Below are positions 7,663-15,386 of a stretch of DNA of 15,593 nucleotides, one piece after another. Both the position numbers and the translations under genes were made by a program. The notes beneath the pieces were generated by a model, which saw nothing but the letters and a program-made list of their open reading frames with translations, made no database searches and was not told the origin of the DNA. The stretch lies in NCBI GenBank assembly GCA_041738285.1, contig JBGSQB010000034.1:1-15593 (forward strand), written 5' to 3'. Numbering within the stretch: position 1 is the stretch's first letter; every line of letters begins with the position of its first letter. This DNA is from SZUA-521 sp041738285 (GTDB taxonomy: Bacteria; Pseudomonadota; Gammaproteobacteria; Pseudomonadales; Azotimanducaceae).

Positions 7663-9264
7663 ATGCGCCAACGCAACAACCTAGTACTCGCCGACTGCTT
7701 CGCCACCAAGGCCGAGGCCAAGCCCGACCACTTGGCGGTGACCTTCGAAGGTGGCGGCGCCAGAGACGACGAGACACGTACCTATGCGCAGCTGTTCGAG
7801 AATGCGAACCGCGTTGCGGCCTGGCTGATCGCACATGGCATGCAGCCTGGTGAGCGCTTCGCGACACTGATTCGCAATCATCCGGAGTTCATCGAGACGC
7901 TGATCGCGGCGTCGATCAGCGCAACGGTCGTGGTGCCGATCGATCCGCGCACACGCGGCGGCAAGCTCGCCTACACACTCAACAACTCCCAGTGCCGCGG
8001 CGTGATCTGTGCGCGCTACAACCTGCCGAGCGTGGTCGAAATGTTGGCGCAGGTACCGAGCCTTGCATGGGTGCTTGTGCTCGAGTGCGACGAGGACGCC
8101 GGACCGCTCGACGTCGAAGACGTGAGATGCGCCGAGTCCTATGGCACGGTGAATGATCGCGCCGCCACGTTCGTGAACGTGCGACTGCGCAGCCCCAACG
8201 ATCCGCTCCAGATCATCTACACCTCAGGCACCACGGGCGACCCGAAAGGCGTGGTCTTTCCGAACGTACGATTTGGTGGCGGCATGCTCGGCGGACCGGG
8301 CTTCGGATTTCTGCCGACCGATCGGCCATACACCGGTCTGTCGCTCACCCACGGCAATGCACAACTGCTGACATTCGCACCTGCCATGGGCATGGATCTG
8401 CCGGTGGTTTTCTCACGCAAATTCACCAAATCACGATTGTGGGACATCACCCGCAAGTACCAGTGCACCCTCTTCAATCTGTTGGGCGGTATGGCGACCG
8501 CGGTGTACGCGGAACCCAAGCGCCCGGACGATGCCGACAATCCGGTGCGTATGGTGCTGTCGGCAGGCATGCCGGCCGCCATCTGGGCCAAGTTCGAGCG
8601 GCGCTTCAACGTTAGGATCTTCGAGATGTACGGCGCTATCGAGGGCGGCATGGCCATGAATCCGCCGGGCGTCGGGCCGGTCGGCAGCTTCGGCAAGCCG
8701 CCACCTGGCCTGGAGATGAGGATTGTCGACGAGCACGGCAACGAATGTCCGCCCGGCACCCAGGGCGAGATCGTCAGTCGTCCCAAGGACGGACCGCCGC
8801 CGACCGTCGAGTATTTCGACAATGCCGAGGCATCGAAGAAGAAGACTGTCGGCGGCTGGTTGCGGTCGGGCGATATCGGGCATACCGATGCCGATGGCTG
8901 GTTCTACTTCGACTACCGCAAAGGCGGTGGCATCCGCCACAACGGTGACTTCGTCAATCCCGGCTTCATCGAACAGGTCGTCGGCGAACATCCCATGGTT
9001 ACCGACGTGTTCGTGTACGGCGTACCGGCGGCATCCGGGGCACCCGGGGAAAAGGACGTCGTGGCAGCCGTGGTCGCGACGGATCGCAAAAGGTTCAACG
9101 CGGTCGACGTGTTCAGAGTGTGTAGGGAACAGCTCGAGCCAAACTTCGTACCGAGCTATCTTCAAGTAGTCGACGAAATTCCCAAGACTGCCTCCGAAAA
9201 GCCCCAGGAGCGCTTCCTGCTCGAGCGCTTCTCGCAAGATGCGCCAGGCGTGTTCGCCCGCTGA
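7663..9264 (+). CDS. AMP-forming acyl-CoA ligase (FATP/CaiC-like)
   Basis: ANL-superfamily ligase of 533 residues that should activate a carboxylic acid to its CoA thioester via the acyl-adenylate. The P-loop IYTSGTTGDPKG (185-196) is perfect. The YGxTE adenine/Mg motif reads YGAIEG (323-328), keeping Glu but with Ile for Thr. GWLRSGDIG (398-406) carries the ribose-binding Asp404. The hinge region is DYRKGGGIRHNGDFVNPGFIE (417-437). The C-terminal catalytic lysine is probably Lys513 in IPKTASEKPQE, where the usual TGK is SEK. The hinge and overall pattern are closest to fatty acid transport protein and CaiC-type ligases, a group that includes bile acid and carnitine-pathway ligases. It follows the thiolase by 16 bp and is the last gene of the + strand operon, ending 3 bp from the convergent methyltransferase gene. 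Substrate is unknown; a bulky or branched acid is inferred from context. Confidence 0.92.
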   Translation: MRQRNNLVLADCFATKAEAKPDHLAVTFEGGGARDDETRTYAQLFENANRVAAWLIAHGMQPGERFATLIRNHPEFIETLIAASISATVVVPIDPRTRGGKLAYTLNNSQCRGVICARYNLPSVVEMLAQVPSLAWVLVLECDEDAGPLDVEDVRCAESYGTVNDRAATFVNVRLRSPNDPLQIIYTSGTTGDPKGVVFPNVRFGGGMLGGPGFGFLPTDRPYTGLSLTHGNAQLLTFAPAMGMDLPVVFSRKFTKSRLWDITRKYQCTLFNLLGGMATAVYAEPKRPDDADNPVRMVLSAGMPAAIWAKFERRFNVRIFEMYGAIEGGMAMNPPGVGPVGSFGKPPPGLEMRIVDEHGNECPPGTQGEIVSRPKDGPPPTVEYFDNAEASKKKTVGGWLRSGDIGHTDADGWFYFDYRKGGGIRHNGDFVNPGFIEQVVGEHPMVTDVFVYGVPAASGAPGEKDVVAAVVATDRKRFNAVDVFRVCREQLEPNFVPSYLQVVDEIPKTASEKPQERFLLERFSQDAPGVFAR

Positions 9265-9267
9265 CCG

Positions 9268-10110
9268 TCAGCGCGTTGCGGTGACGATCCAGCAACTAGC
9301 GCCGAGCCGCACGACGCCGCCCTCGGCGTGACGCGCCAGGGTTTCCCGCACGGCAGTCATCGCCCGTTTGCGCACCTGCGCGTCCACCTGCGCGAGTGGA
9401 CGACTCAAGGGCCCGACCCGCCCGACGAAGTTGACCGCTTCGTCGACGTCGCTACCCAAGGCGAGTTGTGCCTGCGCACCTTCGATCGCCACGTTCTGAA
9501 AACCCGCCTGCTGCATGACGGTGCGCACATACTCGGCATCGGCGAACGCGAACGGTCCGGGTGCACGCGGATCCGGTGGCGCTTCACCTTCCGGCAGGTG
9601 CGGGCGCGCGGCCGCCATCGGCACCGCCATCCACGGATTGAACTTGACGCCCTGCCAGCACAAGAACGCAAGGCGCCCGGTGGGTTTCAACGCGCGACGC
9701 AGATTGGCGAAGGCGGCGACCGGATCAGCAAAGAACATGACACCGAAGCGCGAGAACACGAGATCGAACGGCTCCGAGAACGCTTGCGTCGCTGCATCGG
9801 CGAGCACGAAGTCGGACCCGTTCAGTCCTGCCACCCGGGCGCGCGCACTGTCGAGCATCGCGGCCGATATATCGATACCCGTAACGCGCGCACCGGCCTG
9901 CGCGATCTCGAGCGACGTCTGGCCGCAACCGCAGCCAACATCCAGGACATGCTCACTGTTGCGCACCGCCGCGCGCGCGATGATCGCCGCGGACAACGGC
10001 GCGAGGAGCCTATCGAGTTGCGCCTGGTTTTCGACCCAGGCATTGGCCGCTTCGCCGTTCCAAAATTCGATCTGTGCGGCATTGGCGCCGCTCGCGGGCA
10101 TCGTCGTCAT
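9268..10110 (-). CDS. Class I SAM-dependent methyltransferase
   Basis: Cytoplasmic methyltransferase of 280 residues of the UbiE/Methyltransf_11-25 kind. SAM-binding motif I is VLDVGCGCGQTS (55-66). The acidic residue ending strand 2 is Asp80 in GIDISAAM. FDLVFSRFGVMFF (115-127) is the motif II region, followed by LRRALKPTGRLAFLCW (137-152), the usual motif III strand. The N-terminal FWNGEAANAWVENQAQLDRLL resembles small-molecule methyltransferases that act on lipids, quinones or polyketides. The ATG overlaps the stop of the upstream membrane hydrolase gene (ATGA, 10107-10110), so translation is probably coupled. It is the last gene of the - strand unit and converges on the acyl-CoA ligase gene. 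There is no signal peptide, so it acts on a different side of the membrane from its two partners. Substrate is unknown. Confidence 0.9.
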   Translation of the reverse strand: MTTMPASGANAAQIEFWNGEAANAWVENQAQLDRLLAPLSAAIIARAAVRNSEHVLDVGCGCGQTSLEIAQAGARVTGIDISAAMLDSARARVAGLNGSDFVLADAATQAFSEPFDLVFSRFGVMFFADPVAAFANLRRALKPTGRLAFLCWQGVKFNPWMAVPMAAARPHLPEGEAPPDPRAPGPFAFADAEYVRTVMQQAGFQNVAIEGAQAQLALGSDVDEAVNFVGRVGPLSRPLAQVDAQVRKRAMTAVRETLARHAEGGVVRLGASCWIVTATR

Positions 10111-12296
10111 TTAATCGCCACCTCATCGAAATAGATGAGCCCGACTGGGCTCACATCGAAGCGCAAGCCTATCGACCGGAGGGCTGTTGCGTCCAATGCG
10201 CCGAACGCGGCAATCGGCAAGGCATAGTGCTGAAACACCGGCTCGCTCGTGTCGAGATCGTCAAGTACGCCGAGTTTGCGGGTCTCGACTGATACCGGCG
10301 CGTAGAGCAACTGCACACTCGACAAGGCCACGCCTGCGGAGTGACCCGATGCATCGGTCAGCACGACGTTGAAGTCGAGACTGGCGGGCGTTTCCCACTC
10401 GGCGGCCTCGTCCTCGAGCGGACTACCATCGCTCATCGCGAGCGCAAATTCGATGTGCTTCGAAAGCGGCAGCGGTTCATCGAACACCATCCGGTATTCC
10501 GGTGCCGCGCCGCCTTCGTCGCGCTCCCAGCCAATGACAACGGCCGCGGAGTCGAGGTCATCCCACTTGAGCGCAACCTCCACTTCTCGCCAGCGGCTCA
10601 GGTCGTGGCTGGTGATGTGCCCGCCGCTGCGCGTGGCCGTAGACAGATCATCGTCCTCCTCGTAGTCGGCAATCACAACGCGCTGTGCATCCGCATATTG
10701 ATTGACGAACTGCACGTCGCCGAGCCACGCGCGCGCGCTGGCCGGGTTCTCGAAGAACCCCCGAAACTCTGCGCGGTCGAGCAACACCGCTTCCAGGAAC
10801 GCGGAAAACGCAGCCTTCGCGATGCGTCGCTGCGCTTCAGCATCCATGATTGGCTCGAGGTTGAGCAACCAGCTCCAGGGCGGTCCGGCGTCAGTGCGGC
10901 CCCACACCGTGTTGAACTGGCCATGATTCGCGCCTACGACATACATTCCCGCCTTGAAGCATGTCCCACACCGATCGAACTCGACGCGGCTGTACTGAGG
11001 CGCGCCGGCAAACGACTGCACGTCACCGTCGTGGCTACCGTGGATGACGAAGTAGTTCACATCCACGAGCGCGGTGTCGCGATCACGCGGGTTGTACTGG
11101 CCGTCGATGGGGGCAATGGCGATGATGCCGCGAATGCCGAATCCATAGTCGAACGCGACCCGCCCATCATCTGGATAAAACGGCAGCCGATTGAACAGCG
11201 TTGCCTCCGCCACCGCCTCACCGCCACGCGAGTGCCCGATCAGCACAACGCGATCGAGATCCACCTTGTCGGTGAACACATGGCCTGGCGTTTCGTTCCA
11301 GCGTCGGAACTGCCGCAAATGTTCGAGCAACAACCAGCCCCGCGCATCGTTCTCCGTATCCAGGCCACCATCGAAGCCACCCAACAGATCCGCAAAGCTG
11401 CTGTTGAAGAAGTTCTCGTCGACCGACACAGCGATCACCCCCCGGCTGGCGAACAACTCGCCGAGGTAGGCGTATCCCTGATCGGAGAAATCCTCCATGT
11501 CGTGATTGCCGTGCACCATCAGCACGATCGGGAAAGGACCATCGCCTTCAGGCATCCACACCTGGCCCTGCAACGGCAGGGCCTCGGCATCGAATCCCCA
11601 ATAGCGCGTGCGCGCCCAGCCCGCCGCTCCGGACCAGCCGTCCACGAGCTTCGAACCATCCACTCGCTCGGTTACGAGATCCGCATGCGCACCAAACCGC
11701 GCGCGATGACGGTCATCGCCGCTGCCGTAGTTGATCACGCTCACCTCGAAGGGCCCTGCTTGCGCGGGATCGTTCAGATCGAGGGTGCTGACCTGTTGCG
11801 GCTGCCAGGTGCGCTGGGCTGAATCGGGCCAGCCGGCCACGAGAAAGAACACCGCAACTGCCATCAGTAGCACAGCGCCGGACACCGCGATGACCGTGTG
11901 CAACGTCGACCGTCCGATCCGCCTCGCACCCGCACCAACGAGCACCGCACCCGTCAGCACCACAGCGACGATGCCGGCAACCGCGAGCGCCGGCACTGCG
12001 CCCGCGAACACGAACGAAATGGCGCTGGCGGTGAGCAGGGAGCCCCACCAAAGGCGTATCGGGCCGCGACGCACGACCGCAACCAGTACCAGCGCAGCGG
12101 CCGCCGCGAGCACCGTGATTGCGAACCCCGCGAGCGAGCCCAGCGCCCGTTCGATCGAAAAATGCGGGACGGCGAGCAGTAACAGGAACGTCACCGCCAG
12201 GATCCAGCCGGTGGCAATCAGCGCGCGTGCAGCGCCGGCCAGACTTGCTGGGTCGATGTGGAGGCGCCGGCGGATCAGACTATTGAGCCGTCGCAT
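10107..12296 (-). CDS. Five-helix membrane protein with periplasmic alpha/beta-hydrolase and C-terminal beta-rich domain
   Basis: Protein of 729 residues in three parts. Residues 1-156 hold about five transmembrane helices (near 25-44, 53-75, 83-100, 102-123, 134-154). Positive clusters at 9-11, 76-81 and 125-129 fall on the cytoplasmic side, which places the rest in the periplasm. Residues 240-510 are an alpha/beta-hydrolase: oxyanion region MVHGNHD (260-266), nucleophile elbow GHSRGG (354-359, Ser356), probable acid Asp423 in IHGSHDGD and His458 in GANHGQF. A CGTC pair lies at 443-446. Residues 540-729 are rich in predicted strand, ending LIYFDEVAIK, and may form a carbohydrate- or ligand-binding sandwich. 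It is likely an esterase or amidase facing the periplasm. The start overlaps the upstream gene by 17 bp, and the stop overlaps the methyltransferase start. I do not recognise the full architecture, and the substrate is unknown. Confidence 0.85.
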   Translation of the reverse strand: MRRLNSLIRRRLHIDPASLAGAARALIATGWILAVTFLLLLAVPHFSIERALGSLAGFAITVLAAAAALVLVAVVRRGPIRLWWGSLLTASAISFVFAGAVPALAVAGIVAVVLTGAVLVGAGARRIGRSTLHTVIAVSGAVLLMAVAVFFLVAGWPDSAQRTWQPQQVSTLDLNDPAQAGPFEVSVINYGSGDDRHRARFGAHADLVTERVDGSKLVDGWSGAAGWARTRYWGFDAEALPLQGQVWMPEGDGPFPIVLMVHGNHDMEDFSDQGYAYLGELFASRGVIAVSVDENFFNSSFADLLGGFDGGLDTENDARGWLLLEHLRQFRRWNETPGHVFTDKVDLDRVVLIGHSRGGEAVAEATLFNRLPFYPDDGRVAFDYGFGIRGIIAIAPIDGQYNPRDRDTALVDVNYFVIHGSHDGDVQSFAGAPQYSRVEFDRCGTCFKAGMYVVGANHGQFNTVWGRTDAGPPWSWLLNLEPIMDAEAQRRIAKAAFSAFLEAVLLDRAEFRGFFENPASARAWLGDVQFVNQYADAQRVVIADYEEDDDLSTATRSGGHITSHDLSRWREVEVALKWDDLDSAAVVIGWERDEGGAAPEYRMVFDEPLPLSKHIEFALAMSDGSPLEDEAAEWETPASLDFNVVLTDASGHSAGVALSSVQLLYAPVSVETRKLGVLDDLDTSEPVFQHYALPIAAFGALDATALRSIGLRFDVSPVGLIYFDEVAIK

Positions 12297-14691
12297 CCAG
12301 CAATTCCATTGGTGAAGTCATCCCCTCGATCTCGATGAACGGCACGCCCCTCTCGTCAAGCGCGTGCGCAAAGTCGCGCATGGCCTGCTCGGACCGTGTA
12401 CTGCCGCCGATGCTGAACAGCCCCTTCCGCATCAGCTCACGAATCGTGTCTGGCTCTGGATTCAGGCCGTTTTCGACCAACCCTGGGTAGGAGTCCGTCA
12501 GGTAGCTTTCGAGCCCAAACCCCGGCCGCCGGCAGCTGAACGTGAACGCGGCATCATTCACTTGGCAATCAACCAGCTCCTCCGATCGAGCGATGCTCGA
12601 TCGTTCGGAGACCGCGCCTACAAATCGTCGATGGGTCATCGGCACCGGTACGAATTCCCCGCGCGCACCATCCAGATACTCACGCACGTCGAGCAACGCG
12701 CCGGTGTCCGGATTCGCGAGATACCTGCCGAGCGTTGCGTCGAGCATATAGAACCCGCCATCGATGACGACAATCGTCGTGACATGGGTCAGATCATTGG
12801 CGATCATGCCGAAGTTCCAGGTAAACGCCACGATCTCGTGCTCGTCCAGCAGACGCCGGAAGAAGGCTGCGGTTCCCCCGCAGTAACCACCACCCAGATT
12901 CTGGTCGAAGTAACGAAAGTAGACTTCGTGAAGAGCACCGACGTTCGGCTCGAACTGCTGCGCCAATCCCGGCGTGAGTGCGTAGTCCGAGTTCTCAGAC
13001 GCCCACTGCAGGAGTGCAAGCGCATATTCTCGCCCCCGACCCAGCGTTCCGGTCGGCAGCAATGCGACGAACTCGGACTTCGTACGACAGCGCCAATCGT
13101 TAGCGTCACACCACCTCGATTCGACTTCTACCCGAAATGGGTGGCCCGAGCGAGAATAGAGTAAGAGCTCATCGTCAGCATCGAGAACCACGTAGTCGCG
13201 CTGGTCGCGCAAATACCTGAATCCTTCCGCGGTTCGAAAGCGCGCCAACACTTCACCCATTGGCCGACGATTGAAGGTCGCGAGCACGGGGCGCTCGGCC
13301 TCATGGGTTCGCAACAACACCCCGAACTCAGCGTCCCAGTCGGATGGTGGCTGAACGGCTACATGGCCATCCTCACTGGACAACTCGATGTCCGACCCGG
13401 CGAACGGATACACGGCAATTGTTGGTGAAACGTCGTTCGAACGAATCGGGAGATACACGCCACCGTGGGGATCGCACATCACGCCTGCCTGATCGCACGG
13501 CAAGACACGATCTATTGTCAACTCGAATGGTTGCGACGCACTCGAGAAGAACAGTATCTCCTCCCCACCACGCACCGCGAAGTGCCGCTGTGTGGCTGTC
13601 AAATCGCGTGACCCATCCACTGAACTGATCCGAGCAGACACCGGCTCCATAGACCGTCGGGTGACCGCCACCGCGAATCGATCGTCGTTTGATCCGTCGA
13701 CGTGAAGCACGAGTCCGAACTCGCCGAAATTACCTCGCAGCTCCGGCGAGACGGTCAGACGGTGTCCCTCCATCGCTACTGAAGCCGCGCGGAGAGGGCG
13801 CGCGAGCAACGCCGGCCCGCCGGATACCGGGAGAATGCGATAGTAGTGGAAGCCGTCAATTCCACAATTCAGATGCTGACCGTCACAGTCCACCACGCTT
13901 CGTACATGGACGTCGAACGGATCACGCGAAGCACTGAAGAACAGAGCCGAATCACCCGGCCCAAGTACGAGCTGAGTTCTGTACTGTTCCAGATAACTGC
14001 TGCCGTCCGTCGATGAAACACTCGCCGACACCCGATCTGCGGGCATCCGTAGCGCATTGACCGCTACGCGGCCGGCGTATCCGTCGGCCAACCGGATGCT
14101 GACGCCGTACTCGCCCTCCGCGTCATTCCCGCGGGGACCTACCGTGACGACCTCGCCCATCGTTTCGATGTCCGCATCGCGATAGGGTTGCGCCAGCAGC
14201 AAGGCGGGGCTCCCGGGTACGCGCAACGTCCGATGCAGGGTTCCGCCGCGACCGCACACGATCGCGACGCCGTCGCATGGCACAGAACGCAACACCCGCA
14301 ACTTGGCCACGTCGAACCCCTCGGAGTAGAAGGTGGCCGAGGAGCCCGGACCGGACCGCAGCAGGACGTAGTTACGATTGGACGTGGAGAGGTATCGAAA
14401 CTCACCGTCGACTTCCTCCCGGATGTTGAATGGGCGCCCTTCAGATTCGAACTCGAAGTACACAGCCGCCACGCCCGGCAACTGCGTGTCTGCTTCGAGC
14501 GTGAGTACAACACCCGCTTCTCCACCGCCCGTCAACGGGCGGATCATGGCCTCCGCGCCGTCCACCACCAGTTCAGCGTGATAGGCGTTGAACCGGTAGC
14601 TACTCGGTGACGATTGATCGTCGGCAACAGCGGCTGACGTCACAGCCGCGACCGCGAAAAGAAGCAACAGGCGATGGAGTCGATCGCGCAT
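12280..14691 (-). CDS. Exported protein: four ~130-residue Cys-pair repeats plus C-terminal transglutaminase-like domain
   Basis: Protein of 803 residues from the ATG at 14691. The first 23 residues form a clean Sec signal peptide (basic MRDRLHR, then LLLLFAVAAVTSAAVA, cleavage after AVA), which favours this ATG; a TTG at 14715 would add 8 residues. Residues 33-535 are four tandem copies of a strand-rich unit. Each copy ends with an [FY]xS...F block and a C-x6-C pair: Cys139/146, 269/276, 399/406 and 528/535, so first cysteines are spaced 130, 130 and 129 residues apart. The C-terminal region has GGGYCGGTAAFF (Cys604), LTHVTTIVV (His636) and FYMLDATLGRYL (Asp651). The order and spacing (32 and 15 residues) fit the transglutaminase/papain-like triad. 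A last pair, Cys709 and Cys720, follows. It probably acts in the periplasm or outside as a peptidase, amidase or crosslinking enzyme, with the repeats as a disulfide-stabilised binding stalk. No whole-length family is recognised. Confidence 0.82.
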   Translation of the reverse strand: MRDRLHRLLLLFAVAAVTSAAVADDQSSPSSYRFNAYHAELVVDGAEAMIRPLTGGGEAGVVLTLEADTQLPGVAAVYFEFESEGRPFNIREEVDGEFRYLSTSNRNYVLLRSGPGSSATFYSEGFDVAKLRVLRSVPCDGVAIVCGRGGTLHRTLRVPGSPALLLAQPYRDADIETMGEVVTVGPRGNDAEGEYGVSIRLADGYAGRVAVNALRMPADRVSASVSSTDGSSYLEQYRTQLVLGPGDSALFFSASRDPFDVHVRSVVDCDGQHLNCGIDGFHYYRILPVSGGPALLARPLRAASVAMEGHRLTVSPELRGNFGEFGLVLHVDGSNDDRFAVAVTRRSMEPVSARISSVDGSRDLTATQRHFAVRGGEEILFFSSASQPFELTIDRVLPCDQAGVMCDPHGGVYLPIRSNDVSPTIAVYPFAGSDIELSSEDGHVAVQPPSDWDAEFGVLLRTHEAERPVLATFNRRPMGEVLARFRTAEGFRYLRDQRDYVVLDADDELLLYSRSGHPFRVEVESRWCDANDWRCRTKSEFVALLPTGTLGRGREYALALLQWASENSDYALTPGLAQQFEPNVGALHEVYFRYFDQNLGGGYCGGTAAFFRRLLDEHEIVAFTWNFGMIANDLTHVTTIVVIDGGFYMLDATLGRYLANPDTGALLDVREYLDGARGEFVPVPMTHRRFVGAVSERSSIARSEELVDCQVNDAAFTFSCRRPGFGLESYLTDSYPGLVENGLNPEPDTIRELMRKGLFSIGGSTRSEQAMRDFAHALDERGVPFIEIEGMTSPMELLDATAQ

Positions 14692-14808
14692 CGGATACAA
14701 GCGTTTGGTCCTCAAGCCCTCTGGCTGCCGGGACCGTTGGCCGCCGACTGCAAAGTCGAACGCTTCGAAAACCTACCTGCGTACCGGGTCGAAGGCAAGC
14801 CTGACGGG

Positions 14809-15384
14809 TCAACGCCAGGATCTACCCCAAGCGAAGGGCGCTGTACCTTCCGCCGTCAGCTGCAGAATCTGCGCATGCGCCTGTCCGTCATTGATGTCGA
14901 GCATGCCGATCGTGCCGAGCTGCGTGTCGTAATTGTGCGGATAGGTGGGTGAACCGGGATTGACGCACAGCACCCCATCGATGGTGGCAATGCGTTCGAT
15001 GTGCGTATCACCCGAGACGATGATATCGGGCCGCTCGTCGGGAAAGAACCGCTCGATCCAGCGCGCCAGCGTAAAGTCCGGCGGCCGCTCGGGCACGGGC
15101 ACGTAGTGCGTGAGACCCACCTTCAAGCCCTGGATCGGCAACAACCATGCGTACTGCACGCGCGCATCCTGGGGTTGCACCGGCCGTCCTCCGGAACCGT
15201 CCTCGCCGTTGCCGCGCGCGGCATACACCGGTGCGATGCGTTCGAGTTCGTCGAGCACGAAGAACTCGTGAATGTCGCCGGCATGAAAAATGAGATCAAC
15301 GCCGTCGAAGGCGGTGGAGATCTGCGGCCACAACGATGCGCGCGCTTCGGGCAGATGCGTGTCGGATATGAGTCCGATTCGCAA
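14809..15384 (-). CDS. YfcE/MJ0936-type metallophosphoesterase
   Basis: Calcineurin-like phosphoesterase of 191 residues, the usual size of the small YfcE/MJ0936 group. Metal-binding motifs appear in order: SDTH (7-10, Asp8 and His10), AGDIHE (35-40, Asp37), RGNGE (57-61, Asn59), LTHY (91-94, His93) and SGDTH (124-128, His128), followed by the family's NPGSPT (142-147). The canonical GHTH is GDTH here, so one metal-ligand histidine is aspartate. The start is a TTG at 15382-15384: the protein then begins exactly as MRIGLISDTH, the family N-terminus, and no ATG or GTG lies close upstream. The proline-rich upstream gene ends 2 bp before it, so translation may be coupled. It would hydrolyse phosphodiesters in the cytoplasm; the natural substrate of this group is usually unknown. 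It is separated from the transglutaminase-like gene by about 117 bp. Confidence 0.88.
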   Translation of the reverse strand: MRIGLISDTHLPEARASLWPQISTAFDGVDLIFHAGDIHEFFVLDELERIAPVYAARGNGEDGSGGRPVQPQDARVQYAWLLPIQGLKVGLTHYVPVPERPPDFTLARWIERFFPDERPDIIVSGDTHIERIATIDGVLCVNPGSPTYPHNYDTQLGTIGMLDINDGQAHAQILQLTAEGTAPFAWGRSWR

Positions 15385-15386
15385 GG

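Noticed and set aside
9328..10134. + strand open frame (268 codons) opposite the methyltransferase
   Set aside because: No recognisable domain; the - strand frame has a complete SAM-binding motif set and a coupled start.
10341..11822. Long open frame (about 490 codons) on the + strand opposite the membrane hydrolase gene
   Set aside because: Composition is Arg/His/Pro-rich with no motif or domain, while the opposite strand shows transmembrane helices and a hydrolase triad. High GC makes antisense frames long.
12364..13164. + strand open frame (266 codons) opposite the transglutaminase-like domain
   Set aside because: No family features and Arg-rich; the opposite strand has the Cys-His-Asp motif in order.
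14692..14808. Possible sigma-70 promoter and a small palindrome (TCGAA-CGC-TTCGA, 14756-14768) upstream of the transglutaminase-like gene
   Set aside because: A TTGCCT/TAGGTT pair can be found at 17-base spacing on the - strand, but the -10 match is poor and the palindrome is only 5 bp. A promoter is expected here from the gap but cannot be placed from sequence.
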